A DNA stretch of 64,000 nt from Microbacterium fluvii (GCF_025515205.1 NZ_JAOPFX010000004.1:186001-250000); one strand, 5' to 3'. Shown: positions 27,225 through 35,428, numbered from the stretch's first letter. The notes: generated from the letters alone by a model not told the origin. Program-made: numbers and translations.

Positions 27225-28040
27225 ATGCTGCTGGCCAGGGTCGAGCGCGAAGGACGCGAGTTCTTCGGGCGCGTCGAGGGCGACGTGATCGATGAGATCA
27301 CCGGGTCGCTGTTCGACGTGGCGACGCACGAGGTCGTGGCGCAGCATCCGCTCTCGTCGGTGCGGTTCCTGCCCCCGGTCGTGCCGGGCACCTTCTATGC
27401 CGCGGGCTTCAACTACAAGGCGCACAACCGCCATCACGAAGACCTCGGCTACGACCCCGTCAAGGTCGGCGACCGGCCGGAGGTCGGCTACCGCGCGCAG
27501 AGCGCGCTGGTGGGGCACGGCGCCGACATCGTCAAGCCAGACGACGTCGAGGGGCGCTTCGAGACAGAGGCCGAGGTGGTCGCGGTGATCGGCCGCACAC
27601 TCAAGCACGCGACGCGCGACGAGGCCCGAGAGGCGGTGTTCGGCTGGACGATCGGCAACGACGTGAGCGCCCGCGAATGGCAGCACGCCGATCGCACGTT
27701 CTATCGGGCCAAGAACGCCGACACGTTCAAGCCGATGGGGCCGTGGATCGCGGTCGGCGTCGATCCGCTCGCCTCGACCACGACGGTGCGCCGCAACGGC
27801 GAGGTCGACGCGAGGTTCGCCACCGGCGACATGATCTTCGACCCCTACGACTTCATCGTCGAGATGACGAAGTACATCACCCTCCACCCCGGCGACGTGC
27901 TGTGGATGGGGGCGGACGGCAACACTCCCATGGCAGTGGGCGATGTCATCGACATCGAAATCTCCGGAATCGGAACACTCACCAACCGCGTCGTGGCCGA
28001 CAGGCGCGACACCGAGACCACAGAAAGGATGCCCGCATGA
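27225..28040 (+). CDS. Fumarylacetoacetate hydrolase (FAH) family protein
   Basis: 271 residues. The FAH fold core shows AAGFNYKAHNRHH near the front, the metal-ligand segment FETEAEVVAVIGRTLKHA, then FGWTIGNDVSAREWQ and KNADTFKPMGPWI. These give the acidic E-x-E and later D ligands for Mg or Mn. In meta-cleavage routes FAH proteins act as 2-oxo-acid decarboxylases/hydratases or as acylpyruvate hydrolases, splitting a C-C bond of the opened ring acid. The order dioxygenase-ALDH-FAH supports that step here. AGAGGAG lies 6 nt before the ATG; the stop overlaps the next start (ATGA). Confidence 0.9.
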   Translation: MLLARVEREGREFFGRVEGDVIDEITGSLFDVATHEVVAQHPLSSVRFLPPVVPGTFYAAGFNYKAHNRHHEDLGYDPVKVGDRPEVGYRAQSALVGHGADIVKPDDVEGRFETEAEVVAVIGRTLKHATRDEAREAVFGWTIGNDVSAREWQHADRTFYRAKNADTFKPMGPWIAVGVDPLASTTTVRRNGEVDARFATGDMIFDPYDFIVEMTKYITLHPGDVLWMGADGNTPMAVGDVIDIEISGIGTLTNRVVADRRDTETTERMPA

Positions 28041-28492
28041 GCATCACCGAGACGACCGAGGGCCCCCGCGACGTCGCGAAGGGCTTTGCGCTGCCCGAGC
28101 CGAAGTTCGACGAGCAGGGGCGCAGCGTCGAGCCGAAGTACATCCACCACGTGAACTTCCCGACCACGAACGTCGACCGCACCGTCGAGTGGTACACGAA
28201 GGTCTTCGGCCTCACGCGCGTCATGCCCAAGAGCAACACCCGCGTCGTGCTGATGACCAAGGGCCGCTTCGACCTGCACTTCACGCCGGTGGAGGAGATG
28301 GACCGCATGGCGCCGTACCACTTCGCCATGGAGGTGGAGGACTGGGACGGCTTCCTGGGGCACCTCGACGCCCTCGGCATCCGTCACACGCGTCCGGTCG
28401 AGCGCCCCGAGAACCAGTCGAAGTTCTGCTACATCCACGACCCCGACCACACGATGATCGAGCTCGTCTTCCACGGGCGTCGCCCCGCCTGA
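28037..28492 (+). CDS. Single-domain VOC (glyoxalase-like) protein
   Basis: 151 residues. One vicinal-oxygen-chelate module with probable metal ligands H38 (YIHHVNF), H95 (PYHFAMEV) and E142 (MIELVFHG); a ~30-residue N-terminal extension precedes it. VOC proteins of this size are isomerases, lyases or small dioxygenases. It is distinct from the two-domain dioxygenase four genes earlier and lies in the same operon, overlapping the FAH stop by 4 nt. It may act on a second ring-cleavage intermediate. A hairpin follows 13 nt after its stop. Confidence 0.85.
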   Translation: MSITETTEGPRDVAKGFALPEPKFDEQGRSVEPKYIHHVNFPTTNVDRTVEWYTKVFGLTRVMPKSNTRVVLMTKGRFDLHFTPVEEMDRMAPYHFAMEVEDWDGFLGHLDALGIRHTRPVERPENQSKFCYIHDPDHTMIELVFHGRRPA

Positions 28493-28505
28493 CCCTCCCC
28501 GCTCT

Positions 28506-28530
28506 CAGCGCCGATGCGACATCGGCGCTG
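28506..28530 (+). terminator. Intra-operon hairpin
   Basis: CAGCGCCGATG and CATCGGCGCTG form a perfect 11-bp stem with a CGA loop, between the VOC and alpha/beta hydrolase genes. It could attenuate transcription or protect the upstream mRNA; no U-tract follows. Confidence 0.55.
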
Positions 28531-28555
28531 ACCGAACATGCCCGAGGAGGCATGC

Positions 28556-29326
28556 ATGCCCATCGTTTCGAACAACGGCACGAACATCTACTACGAGGTG
28601 CACGGCGAAGGCTCGCCCGTGCTGCTCGTGCACGGCTCCGGTGGCCATCACGCCGCCTGGTGGCAGCAGGTCGTGGCGCTGCGCGACCACCACACCGTGG
28701 TCACCCTCGACCTGCGCGGCTTCGGGAACTCCGATAAGGACGAGACCTACGACAGCCTGAACTTCCCCGGTGACATCGTCGCCGTGATCGAAGACGCCGA
28801 CCTCCGCGACGCCGTGCTGCTCGGCCAGTCGATCGGCGCCGCCGCGGCGCTGAAGGCCGCGCTGCGGGTGCCCGACCGCATCCGCGGCGTCATCCTGGCG
28901 CATTCCCTCGGCGGCATCGACCACGACGAGATCACTCCGCTCGTGAAGGCCGACCGCGCAGAGGCCGAGAAGCTGCCGGTGATCGACCGGCTGCTGACGG
29001 CGCAGTTCCGCGCCGACGAGGCCGCGAAGACGTTCCTGTTCACTCAGATGGGCACTTTCAACAAGGCGCGGATGCAGGACCTGCGCAACCTCGCCAGCGA
29101 CGGGCCGTCGATCGACGACGTCGCGGCCGCCGGCTTCGGCATCGCCTTCCTCGCGGGCGAGAAGGATGCCGTGCTGAGCCCCGCCACCGTGACCAAGGCG
29201 CACGAGCTCGTCGCGGGCTCGCTTCTGAAGGTCGTCGCCGGGGCGCCGCACTCCATGTACTGGGAGCGCCCCGATCTGTTCAACGCCGCCGTGATCGAGC
29301 TCGCTGCCGAGCTGAAGGGAAACTGA
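28556..29326 (+). CDS. Alpha/beta hydrolase
   Basis: 256 residues with an intact catalytic triad: nucleophile S92 in GQSIGA, acid D204 in GEKDAV and H232 in APHSMY. The oxyanion region is HGSGGHHAAWW near residue 26. It resembles meta-cleavage-product hydrolases and enol-lactone hydrolases in size and triad spacing. The ATG at 28556 is chosen because GAGGAGG sits 5 nt upstream; an ATG at 28538 has no ribosome site. In the operon it would hydrolyse either the ring-opened C-C bond or an ester/lactone intermediate, overlapping in role with the FAH protein; the two might serve different branches. Confidence 0.88.
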   Translation: MPIVSNNGTNIYYEVHGEGSPVLLVHGSGGHHAAWWQQVVALRDHHTVVTLDLRGFGNSDKDETYDSLNFPGDIVAVIEDADLRDAVLLGQSIGAAAALKAALRVPDRIRGVILAHSLGGIDHDEITPLVKADRAEAEKLPVIDRLLTAQFRADEAAKTFLFTQMGTFNKARMQDLRNLASDGPSIDDVAAAGFGIAFLAGEKDAVLSPATVTKAHELVAGSLLKVVAGAPHSMYWERPDLFNAAVIELAAELKGN

Positions 29327-29327
29327 G

Positions 29328-29798
29328 ATGCCGAAGAACGTCATGCAGGACGACGCCGAGAAGATCCTCGCCGTCGCAGAGCGCGAGGCGCTGCGCCTGG
29401 GCAAGGGGCTGTCGGTCGCGGTGGTCGACTCTGGGGGCTTCATCGTCAGCATCCGTCGGTTCGACGGCGCCCGCCCGATGACCCCGCTGATCGCGCTGTC
29501 GAAGGCCTACACGTCGGCGGTCATGCAGCGACCGAGCGGCATGCTCAAGGGCTGGTCGCAGTCCGATCCGGTGTTCTTCGGAAAGGTCGGCGACCTGGGC
29601 CAGTTCCCGATCGTGGCGACCGGCGGCGGGGTGACCCTCAAGCTCGAGGGTGAGTTCGTCGGCGGCGTGGGCGTGTCGGGCGGCACGCCGGGCGAAGACG
29701 AGGCGATCGCGCAGCTGATCCTGTCAGAACTCGGCTACGAGACCGACTTCTCGGAGTGGGCGGGCGCGCGCGAAGCGGCCGCAGAGACGAAGGACTGA
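29328..29798 (+). CDS. GlcG/HbpS family (haem-binding-like) protein
   Basis: 156 residues of the former DUF336 family. The hallmark glycine-rich stretch GGGVTLKLEGEFVGGVGVSGG and the ending GEDEAIAQLILSELG are present. Streptomyces HbpS binds haem, and PduO C-terminal domains bind haem or cobalamin; yet most catabolic-operon members have no proven role. This one is cytosolic (no signal peptide). AAGGGA lies 7 nt before the ATG, one base after the hydrolase stop. It may be an auxiliary for the pathway, for example binding an aromatic intermediate. Confidence 0.85.
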   Translation: MPKNVMQDDAEKILAVAEREALRLGKGLSVAVVDSGGFIVSIRRFDGARPMTPLIALSKAYTSAVMQRPSGMLKGWSQSDPVFFGKVGDLGQFPIVATGGGVTLKLEGEFVGGVGVSGGTPGEDEAIAQLILSELGYETDFSEWAGAREAAAETKD

Positions 29799-29801
29799 AC
29801 C

Positions 29802-30854
29802 ATGGCCAATCTGTTCGGCTATCGCATCGACAACCACGGCGACAACGTGCGCCCCGAGGCCATCCAGCAGGCGCGAGCGCGCCGGCGCGCCGGCGAGATC
29901 GACGCAGACGAGCTGCGCGAGATCGAAGACGCCGCGATCGGCGAGTTCCTCACCTACCAGCGCCACCTGACGCTGTCGTCGCTGTCGGACGGCAACTTCC
30001 GCGACGGCGACTACCGCAGCGCCGTGCTGCAGTCGGTCGCCGGCTTCGTGCGGGTGCCCGACGCGAAGTTCGCCGACGGGCTCGGCGTGTGGACGGTGGA
30101 GGGCCCGCTCAAGCAGCGCAAGCCCATCGCGACGGATGCCGCCCGGTTCCTGCTCGAGAACACCGGCTTCCCCGTCAAGGTGAAGCTGCCCTCGGCGGCG
30201 CACATCGCGGCGCAGACCTATTCCGACCAGAGCGTGCGCGCCTACCCGGGAGCCGCGGCGCTGGGCGACGCGATCGCCGAGCTGCTGCGCGACGAGATCG
30301 AGCTGCTGCTCGAGATCGGTGTGAGCTACATCCAGCTCGACAACCCCGACTATGCGGCCTATCTCGCCGGTGCCGGCGACCCCGAGCTCTCGTTCGACGA
30401 CGCGCTCGGCATCGACAACGCGGTCGTGGCGGGCCTCGACAAGGAGGAGCACCAGAAGATCGCCCTGACGATCGGCTGGGGCGAGCACCTCGACGCCGCC
30501 GTCGACACGGCGCGCGCCGAGAAGCTGTTCGCGAGCGACTACGACAAGTTCATCTTCCCGTTCCACACCGACGCGGCCGTCGCGCAGAACCTGCCGCTGC
30601 TGGTGCCGAACGAGAAGCAGATCGCCCTCGGCATCGTCGACGCGTTCGACCCGGCACTCGAAGACGTCGACACGGTCATGGCGCGCCTCGATCTCGCGAT
30701 CGAGCAGCACGAATACGACCGCATCGGCCTGCTCCCGCACCGCGGCTTCCAGCCGATCCACTACGTGCCGGCCGCGCTCACGATCGAGGAGCAGCGCCGC
30801 AAGCTCGAGCACGTCGAGACCTTCGCGACGATGATCTGGGGCAACGAGGCGTAG
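29802..30854 (+). CDS. MetE-like (methionine synthase II family) protein lacking zinc ligands
   Basis: 350 residues, the size of the short MetE-II (YxjG-like) proteins, with the C-terminal methyltransferase barrel only. The segment that normally carries the His-x-Cys zinc ligands (family form iaLHvCrGN) reads IALTIGWGE, giving T223 and G225; the last ligand region (family form SPQCGF) reads LPHRGF, giving R314. The protein has no cysteine at all. It therefore cannot activate a thiol by the known zinc-thiolate route of MetE or of epoxyalkane:CoM transferase. The fold and the substrate-pocket stretches (VKVKLPSAAH, YIQLDNPDYAAYL) remain. It ends the MarR operon 3 nt after the GlcG gene. A new activity on an aromatic-pathway intermediate is possible. 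Confidence 0.8.
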   Translation: MANLFGYRIDNHGDNVRPEAIQQARARRRAGEIDADELREIEDAAIGEFLTYQRHLTLSSLSDGNFRDGDYRSAVLQSVAGFVRVPDAKFADGLGVWTVEGPLKQRKPIATDAARFLLENTGFPVKVKLPSAAHIAAQTYSDQSVRAYPGAAALGDAIAELLRDEIELLLEIGVSYIQLDNPDYAAYLAGAGDPELSFDDALGIDNAVVAGLDKEEHQKIALTIGWGEHLDAAVDTARAEKLFASDYDKFIFPFHTDAAVAQNLPLLVPNEKQIALGIVDAFDPALEDVDTVMARLDLAIEQHEYDRIGLLPHRGFQPIHYVPAALTIEEQRRKLEHVETFATMIWGNEA

Positions 30855-30861
30855 CCACCCG

Positions 30862-30945
30862 CGTTTCGTCTCGCTGCGCTCGCTCAACGCCCGGAACCCC
30901 TGGCCCTCGGGCGTTGAGCGAGGAGCGCAGCGACGAGACGAAACG
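30862..30945. repeat. GTTTCGTCTCGCTGC inverted repeat, copy 1 (convergent gene end)
   Basis: The left arm starts with GTTTCGTCTCGCTGCGCTCG (from 30863) and the right arm ends with GAGACGAAAC (to 30944); the arms pair over ~30 bp with small bulges. It lies between the convergent MetE-like and MFS genes and probably ends both transcripts. The same sequence recurs at 49506-49666. Confidence 0.7.
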
Positions 30946-30957
30946 TCGCAACCCGCC

Positions 30958-32202
30958 TCAGCGGCGGTGGGGCACGAAGCGCGGCACGTAGCGCCAGAAC
31001 CCCAGCGCCCCCACCAGCCCGATCACCCCGATCACGCCGGTCGCGACCGGCAGCGAAGCCGCCGCGCTCACGCCGGCGATGAGCAGCGGCGCCGCCGCGG
31101 CTCCCGCGTCGGTCAGCATCCGCCACGATCCCAGGAACGGCGCCGGGTCGGATGCCGGGGCCACATCGGCGCCGAGGGTCATCAGGATGCCGCTCGACAG
31201 GCCGTTGCCGATGCCCACGACGACCGCCGCCGCGACGAACCACGCCATCGCGCTGTCGAGGTCGTGGGTGAAGGCGAGCCCGAAGAAGGCGCCGCCCATC
31301 AGCACCATCGACGGCAGGCATGCCCACAGGCGCCCCCACCGGTCCATGATCTGGCCGCTGGAGTAGAACAGCGCGAACTCGAGGGCGCCCGTGATGCCGA
31401 CGACGAGGGCGATCGTCTGCGCGTCGAGGCCGAGCGAGACGCCCCACAGCGGCAGCAGGTAGACCCGGGCCTGACGCATCGCCGAAAGGGTCGCCGAGGT
31501 GATGCCCAGGCGGGCGAGCACGCCGCGGTGCAACCACGCCGTGCGGAACACGCCCTGCTTCGGCGCCGATGCGGCGGCCGGGCGGGCGCCGTGCCCTTCG
31601 GCGGCGAGCACCTCTTCTGGATCGCGGCCGACCAGCACGAGGACGATCAGGGCGACCATGCTGCCGACGAAGAACCACGCGACCGAGCGCTCGTCGGGCC
31701 AGAGGGCCAGGAACGCCGCCGCCACGAACGGGCCGGTGAGCATGCCCGCCCGGAACGAGCCGCCGAGCACCGACAGCGCGCGGGCGCGATAGGCCAGGGG
31801 CACCCGTGTCGTCATGAACGCGTGCCGCGCCAGCCCGAAGGCCGACGCGCACAGGCCGATGCCGAACACCGCGATGCACAGCACAGCCATGTTCGGCGCG
31901 AAGATCACCCCGAGCGCGCCGAGCAGAGCCAGCGCTCCCGCGATCGCCATCGTGTGGCGCTCGCCGATGCGGTCGACGAGCCACCCGGCCGGCAGGTTGC
32001 CGATCAGGCGCGCCACCACGATCACCGAGGCCACCAGCGCCGCCTGCGGCACGTCGGCGCCCAGCGAGGTCGCGATCACCGGCAGCAGCGGCAGCAGGGC
32101 GCCCTCGCCGAGGCCGAACAGGGCGGTCGGGCCGTAGATCATCGGCGCGAAGCGCCACAGCATCCGCCCCGTCGAGACGTCGGCGCCGGCGCCCCGCGTC
32201 AT
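30958..32202 (-). CDS. MFS transporter (YfcJ/Bcr-like, about 12 TM)
   Basis: 414 residues with about 12 hydrophobic segments. The loop 2-3 motif A is seen as GWLVDRIGERHTM and a second half-motif as GQIMDRWGRLW. FGLGEGALLPLLPVIATSLG forms TM1. It is a cytoplasmic-membrane carrier of unknown substrate; the context with L-2-hydroxyglutarate oxidase suggests uptake or release of a small acid, while many related proteins are drug exporters. The ATG overlaps the flavodoxin stop (ATGA on the minus strand, 32199-32202), so it is the last gene of that operon. Confidence 0.85.
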   Translation of the reverse strand: MTRGAGADVSTGRMLWRFAPMIYGPTALFGLGEGALLPLLPVIATSLGADVPQAALVASVIVVARLIGNLPAGWLVDRIGERHTMAIAGALALLGALGVIFAPNMAVLCIAVFGIGLCASAFGLARHAFMTTRVPLAYRARALSVLGGSFRAGMLTGPFVAAAFLALWPDERSVAWFFVGSMVALIVLVLVGRDPEEVLAAEGHGARPAAASAPKQGVFRTAWLHRGVLARLGITSATLSAMRQARVYLLPLWGVSLGLDAQTIALVVGITGALEFALFYSSGQIMDRWGRLWACLPSMVLMGGAFFGLAFTHDLDSAMAWFVAAAVVVGIGNGLSSGILMTLGADVAPASDPAPFLGSWRMLTDAGAAAAPLLIAGVSAAASLPVATGVIGVIGLVGALGFWRYVPRFVPHRR

Positions 32203-32645
32203 GCCGGCACGGCGTCGAAGACGGCGCGCGCCCACTCGACGCCGAGGGCGACGGGGTCGTCGTGCGAGATCTCGTCGTGGGCGCCGAACGGCCCCACCCG
32301 CACGGCACCGAGGCGCTCGAGCAGCTCCGAGAACAGGCGCGAGCCGCGGTTGTACTTCTCTTCGTACGACGTGTCGCCCAGGCCGAACATCGCGTAGGTC
32401 ACCCCGGCGAGGTCGGGGGCGAGGTCTTCGAGGTCGTCGTGGAGGAACTGGGCGAAGCCGGGCAGCTCGCCGCCGCCGTGCGTCGCGCACGAGATCAGGT
32501 ACAGCGTGCCCGGCTCGAACACGTCGGGCGCGGCATCCGCCATGTTGACGACCTCGATGCCGCGCTCGGGGAAGGCCGTGGCGACCCCGAGGGCGACCGC
32601 CTCGGCGCGACCGGACTCGGTGCCGTAGAGCGCGACGATCCTCAC
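32199..32645 (-). CDS. Flavodoxin-domain protein (MioC-like)
   Basis: 148 residues, a single flavodoxin fold. The FMN phosphate loop is YGTESGRAEAV, and the isoalloxazine loops are CATHGGGELP and FGLGDTSYE, all typical of short flavodoxins such as MioC. It would carry electrons in the cytosol, perhaps for the neighbouring oxidase or dehydrogenase. The GTG at 32645 has no ribosome site; instead TAGGCT lies exactly 6 nt upstream, a leaderless promoter that overlaps the lhgO stop codon. It may be made both from that promoter and by read-through from lhgO. Confidence 0.85.
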   Translation of the reverse strand: MRIVALYGTESGRAEAVALGVATAFPERGIEVVNMADAAPDVFEPGTLYLISCATHGGGELPGFAQFLHDDLEDLAPDLAGVTYAMFGLGDTSYEEKYNRGSRLFSELLERLGAVRVGPFGAHDEISHDDPVALGVEWARAVFDAVPA

Positions 32646-32651
32646 GGTGAG

Positions 32652-32657
32652 AGCCTA
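32652..32657 (-). promoter_or_regulatory. Leaderless -10 box of flavodoxin gene
   Basis: TAGGCT on the minus strand, 6 nt before the GTG at 32645. Its first three bases are the stop codon of lhgO. Confidence 0.55.
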
Positions 32658-33866
32658 GGCGCGCGCCGGAGTCAGGAAGTGCGCGACGATGTGGTCGGCG
32701 ATCGCCATCGAGCTCGTCGCCGCCGGCGACGGCGCGTTGCGGATGAGGGTGACCGGGCCCACCTGATCGACCGCGAAGTCGTCGAGCAGCTCTCCGCCTC
32801 GGCCCCACGCCTGCGCGCGCACACCGGCGGCGCTCTTGTGGGTGAGGTCGCCCATCTTCAGCTCGGGGACGAACCGCCGCGCCTTCTGAAACCAGAGGGG
32901 CTTGATGAGCGACCCGCTGATCTCGTCGACCCCCATCCGCCAGTGCTGCTTGGCCAGCGGCCACGCGCCAGGCCAGCGCAGCGACTCCCACGTGTCCTTC
33001 ACCGACCACTGCAGCCAGTTGTAGCCCTCGCGCGCGAGGGCGGGCACGGCGTTGGGCCCGACGTGCACGTTGTCGTAGACGCCGCGGGTGAAGTGCACCC
33101 CGAGGAACGGGAACCGCGGGTCGGGCACGGGATAGATCATGCCGTTCACGAGGTCGGTGCGCTCGGGCGCGAGCTCCCAGTACTCGCCGCGGAACGGCAG
33201 GATCTTGGGCGAGGCGTCGGCCCCGATCAGCTTCGCCACGACGTCGGATTGCAGGCCCGCGCACACGATCACGCGGTCGAACAGGTCGTCGGAGACCGGC
33301 GTGATCACCCGAACGCGCCCGTTCTCCTGCTGCATCGCGGTCACTTCGTGACCGAGGCGGATGCTGCCGCCCAGGGCCCGCACATCCTGCGCCATCGCCT
33401 CGGTGATGCTCGCATAGTCGACCACCGCGGTGTGCGGCGAGTGCACGGCCGCGACGCCGGCGACGTGCGGCTCGATCTCGCGCAGGCGCTCGACGTCGTC
33501 GATCCGAACGAGGTCGGGCACGCCGTTGGCGATCGAGCGGCGCTCGATCTCGGCGAGGGCGCCGAGCTCCGATTCGTCGACGGCGACGACGAGCTTGCCG
33601 ATCTCGCGGTAGGGCAGGCCCTTCTCTTGGCAGAACTCGCGGATCTGCACGCGACCGGCCGCGCAGAGCGTCGCCTTCAGCGAGCCGGGTGCGTAGTACA
33701 GGCCCGCGTGCACGACGCCGGAGTTGTGGCCGGTCTGGTGCTGCGAGAGCCGCGCCTCTTTCTCGAAGACGGTGACCTCCACGCCGTCGTCGGCCAGGCG
33801 CCGCGCGAGCGCGACGCCGACGATGCCGCCGCCGATGATGCCGGTGCGGGGTGCGCCGGTGGCCAT
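32655..33866 (-). CDS. lhgO: L-2-hydroxyglutarate oxidase
   Basis: 403 residues. The N-terminal FAD-binding motif GIIGGGIVGVALARRL and the family stretch QTGHNSGVVHAGLYY are clear, with later LPFRGEYWEL, GVHFTRGVYDNVHVGPNAVPA and the YRMGVDEI-type end. LhgO oxidises L-2-hydroxyglutarate to 2-oxoglutarate and feeds electrons to the quinone pool. The ATG overlaps the aldehyde dehydrogenase stop by one base (TGATG). In E. coli lhgO sits between csiD and gabD in a glutarate/GABA operon, so an ALDH partner here fits lysine- or glutarate-type degradation. No csiD homologue is in this window. Confidence 0.88.
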   Translation of the reverse strand: MATGAPRTGIIGGGIVGVALARRLADDGVEVTVFEKEARLSQHQTGHNSGVVHAGLYYAPGSLKATLCAAGRVQIREFCQEKGLPYREIGKLVVAVDESELGALAEIERRSIANGVPDLVRIDDVERLREIEPHVAGVAAVHSPHTAVVDYASITEAMAQDVRALGGSIRLGHEVTAMQQENGRVRVITPVSDDLFDRVIVCAGLQSDVVAKLIGADASPKILPFRGEYWELAPERTDLVNGMIYPVPDPRFPFLGVHFTRGVYDNVHVGPNAVPALAREGYNWLQWSVKDTWESLRWPGAWPLAKQHWRMGVDEISGSLIKPLWFQKARRFVPELKMGDLTHKSAAGVRAQAWGRGGELLDDFAVDQVGPVTLIRNAPSPAATSSMAIADHIVAHFLTPARA

Positions 33867-35314
33867 CAGTGCGTCCTCACCGCGGCGGTCTTCACGCGCG
33901 TGTAGAAGTGCAGCGCCTCCTGGCCCTGCTCTTTGAAGGCCGAACCCGACTCCTTGAAGCCGCCGAAGGGTTGGTGGATGTCCCAGCCGCTCGTGGGCTG
34001 GTTGACCGACACCTGGCCGGTGTCGACGTCGTCGATGAAGCGGAAGGCGGCATCGAGCGAGCGCGTGTAGACGGCGCTCGAGAGGCCGTAGGCCGAGTCG
34101 TTGACGGCGGCGATCGCCTCGTCGATCGAGTCGACGACGCGCATGCCGAGCACGGGGCCGAACACCTCTTCGCGCCACAGCGGATTGGCCTCGTCGACGG
34201 TCAGCAGCACCGGCTCGACGAATGCTCCGCCCTCGAGCAGCGCCGCATCGACGGTCGCCCTGGCGACGACCTCGGCTCCTGCGGCGATCCCCGCCTCGAC
34301 CCTCGCGGCGATGTCGCGCTGCTGGGCGCGGCTGACGACGGGGCCGAGGTCGATGCCGTCGTGCGAGCCCGGGCCCACCCGGAGGGCGGCGACGGCATCC
34401 GCGATGCGCTGCGTGACCTCTCCGGCGATCGAGCGCTCGACGATGAGGCGGCTGGTCGCGGTGCAGCGCTGGCCGGCCTGCCCGAAGGCGGCGGCCGTGA
34501 TGACCGGCAGCGCGAGGTCGAGGTCGGCGTCGGCGAGGATGACGGCGGCGTTCTTGCCGCCCATCTCGGTCTGCACGCGCACCCCGCTGCCGGCGAGCAG
34601 CCGCTGCAGGTTGAGCCCGACGGCGGTCGAGCCCGTGAACGACACGGCGGCGAAGCGCGGGTCGGTCGTGAGCAGGTCGCCGATCTCGGACCCGCGGCCG
34701 GTGACGGTGCCCAGAACGCCGGCGGGAAGCCCCGCGCGGTTCAGGATGTCGGCCAGGCGCAGCGTGATGATCGGCGTCTCGGTCGCCGGCTTGATGACCA
34801 CGGCGTTGCCCGCGATGAGGGCGGGCGCCATCTTGCGCGCCGGCGTGAGCAGGGGGTCGTTCCACGGCGTCACCAGCAGCACGACGCCCACCGGCTCGCG
34901 GCGCTGCATCGCGAAGGTGCCGGGGCGCGCGTCGGGCACGAGTTCGCCGAAGGGCAAGCGCCCGAGGGCGCCGTAGTACTCGAAGAACTCGGCGGTCTTG
35001 CCGACCTCGCCGGTCGCCTCGGCGCGGGTCTTGCCCATCTCCGACACGATGACCTCGACCAGGCTCGCGGCCTCTGCGCGGATGAGTGCGGCGGCGTCGA
35101 GCAGAACTCGGCCGCGGGCGAGCGGACCGGTCTTCTTCCATCCCGGTGCGGCCTCGACGGCAGCCGAAATGACGGCGTCGACGTCGGCGGCGCCCATCGC
35201 CGGCACGTGGCCGATGACGGCGTCGGTGGCGGGGTCGCGCACCTCGATGGGGTCTCCCGCGGCGTCGGCGGTGAACCGCCCGCCCACGAGGTTGGCTTCG
35301 ACGGTGATGCTCAC
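33866..35314 (-). CDS. Aldehyde dehydrogenase family protein
   Basis: 482 residues. Catalytic residues are E250 in TEMGGKNA and C284 in GQRCTAT; the anchor region is TPWNDPLLTPARKM and the nucleotide motif FTGSTAVGLNLQ. It differs clearly from the ALDH at 25712. The GTG at 35314 has AAGGAG 5 nt upstream. It heads an ALDH-lhgO-flavodoxin-MFS operon. Together with lhgO it may work in degradation of glutarate-semialdehyde or another C5 precursor, or on aromatic aldehydes (the benzaldehyde-dehydrogenase-like ending with a conserved FGGFKESG). An interrupted palindrome about 100 nt upstream (35414-35428) may be its operator. Confidence 0.87.
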   Translation of the reverse strand: MSITVEANLVGGRFTADAAGDPIEVRDPATDAVIGHVPAMGAADVDAVISAAVEAAPGWKKTGPLARGRVLLDAAALIRAEAASLVEVIVSEMGKTRAEATGEVGKTAEFFEYYGALGRLPFGELVPDARPGTFAMQRREPVGVVLLVTPWNDPLLTPARKMAPALIAGNAVVIKPATETPIITLRLADILNRAGLPAGVLGTVTGRGSEIGDLLTTDPRFAAVSFTGSTAVGLNLQRLLAGSGVRVQTEMGGKNAAVILADADLDLALPVITAAAFGQAGQRCTATSRLIVERSIAGEVTQRIADAVAALRVGPGSHDGIDLGPVVSRAQQRDIAARVEAGIAAGAEVVARATVDAALLEGGAFVEPVLLTVDEANPLWREEVFGPVLGMRVVDSIDEAIAAVNDSAYGLSSAVYTRSLDAAFRFIDDVDTGQVSVNQPTSGWDIHQPFGGFKESGSAFKEQGQEALHFYTRVKTAAVRTH

Positions 35315-35413
35315 GGTGGCTCCTTCTCGGCCCGCGCGCCAACGCGCGTCCCGGCCCCCTCCAGCTTCGTCGGCCTGGTCGGGTGCGGGCAATCCGCAGG
35401 GGGCACGGATGCT

Positions 35414-35428
35414 GCAACCGTAGGTTGC
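35414..35428. promoter_or_regulatory. Candidate operator of ALDH-lhgO operon
   Basis: GCAACC-GTA-GGTTGC is an interrupted 6-3-6 palindrome in the 148-bp spacer before the ALDH gene. The remaining spacer shows nothing else recognised. The cognate regulator is not in the window. Confidence 0.45.

Noticed and set aside
30958..33264. Single 768-residue protein reading through MFS and lhgO regions
   Set aside because: Only the last 414 residues make sense (MFS); the front is the wrong frame of flavodoxin and lhgO, which have their own intact frames.
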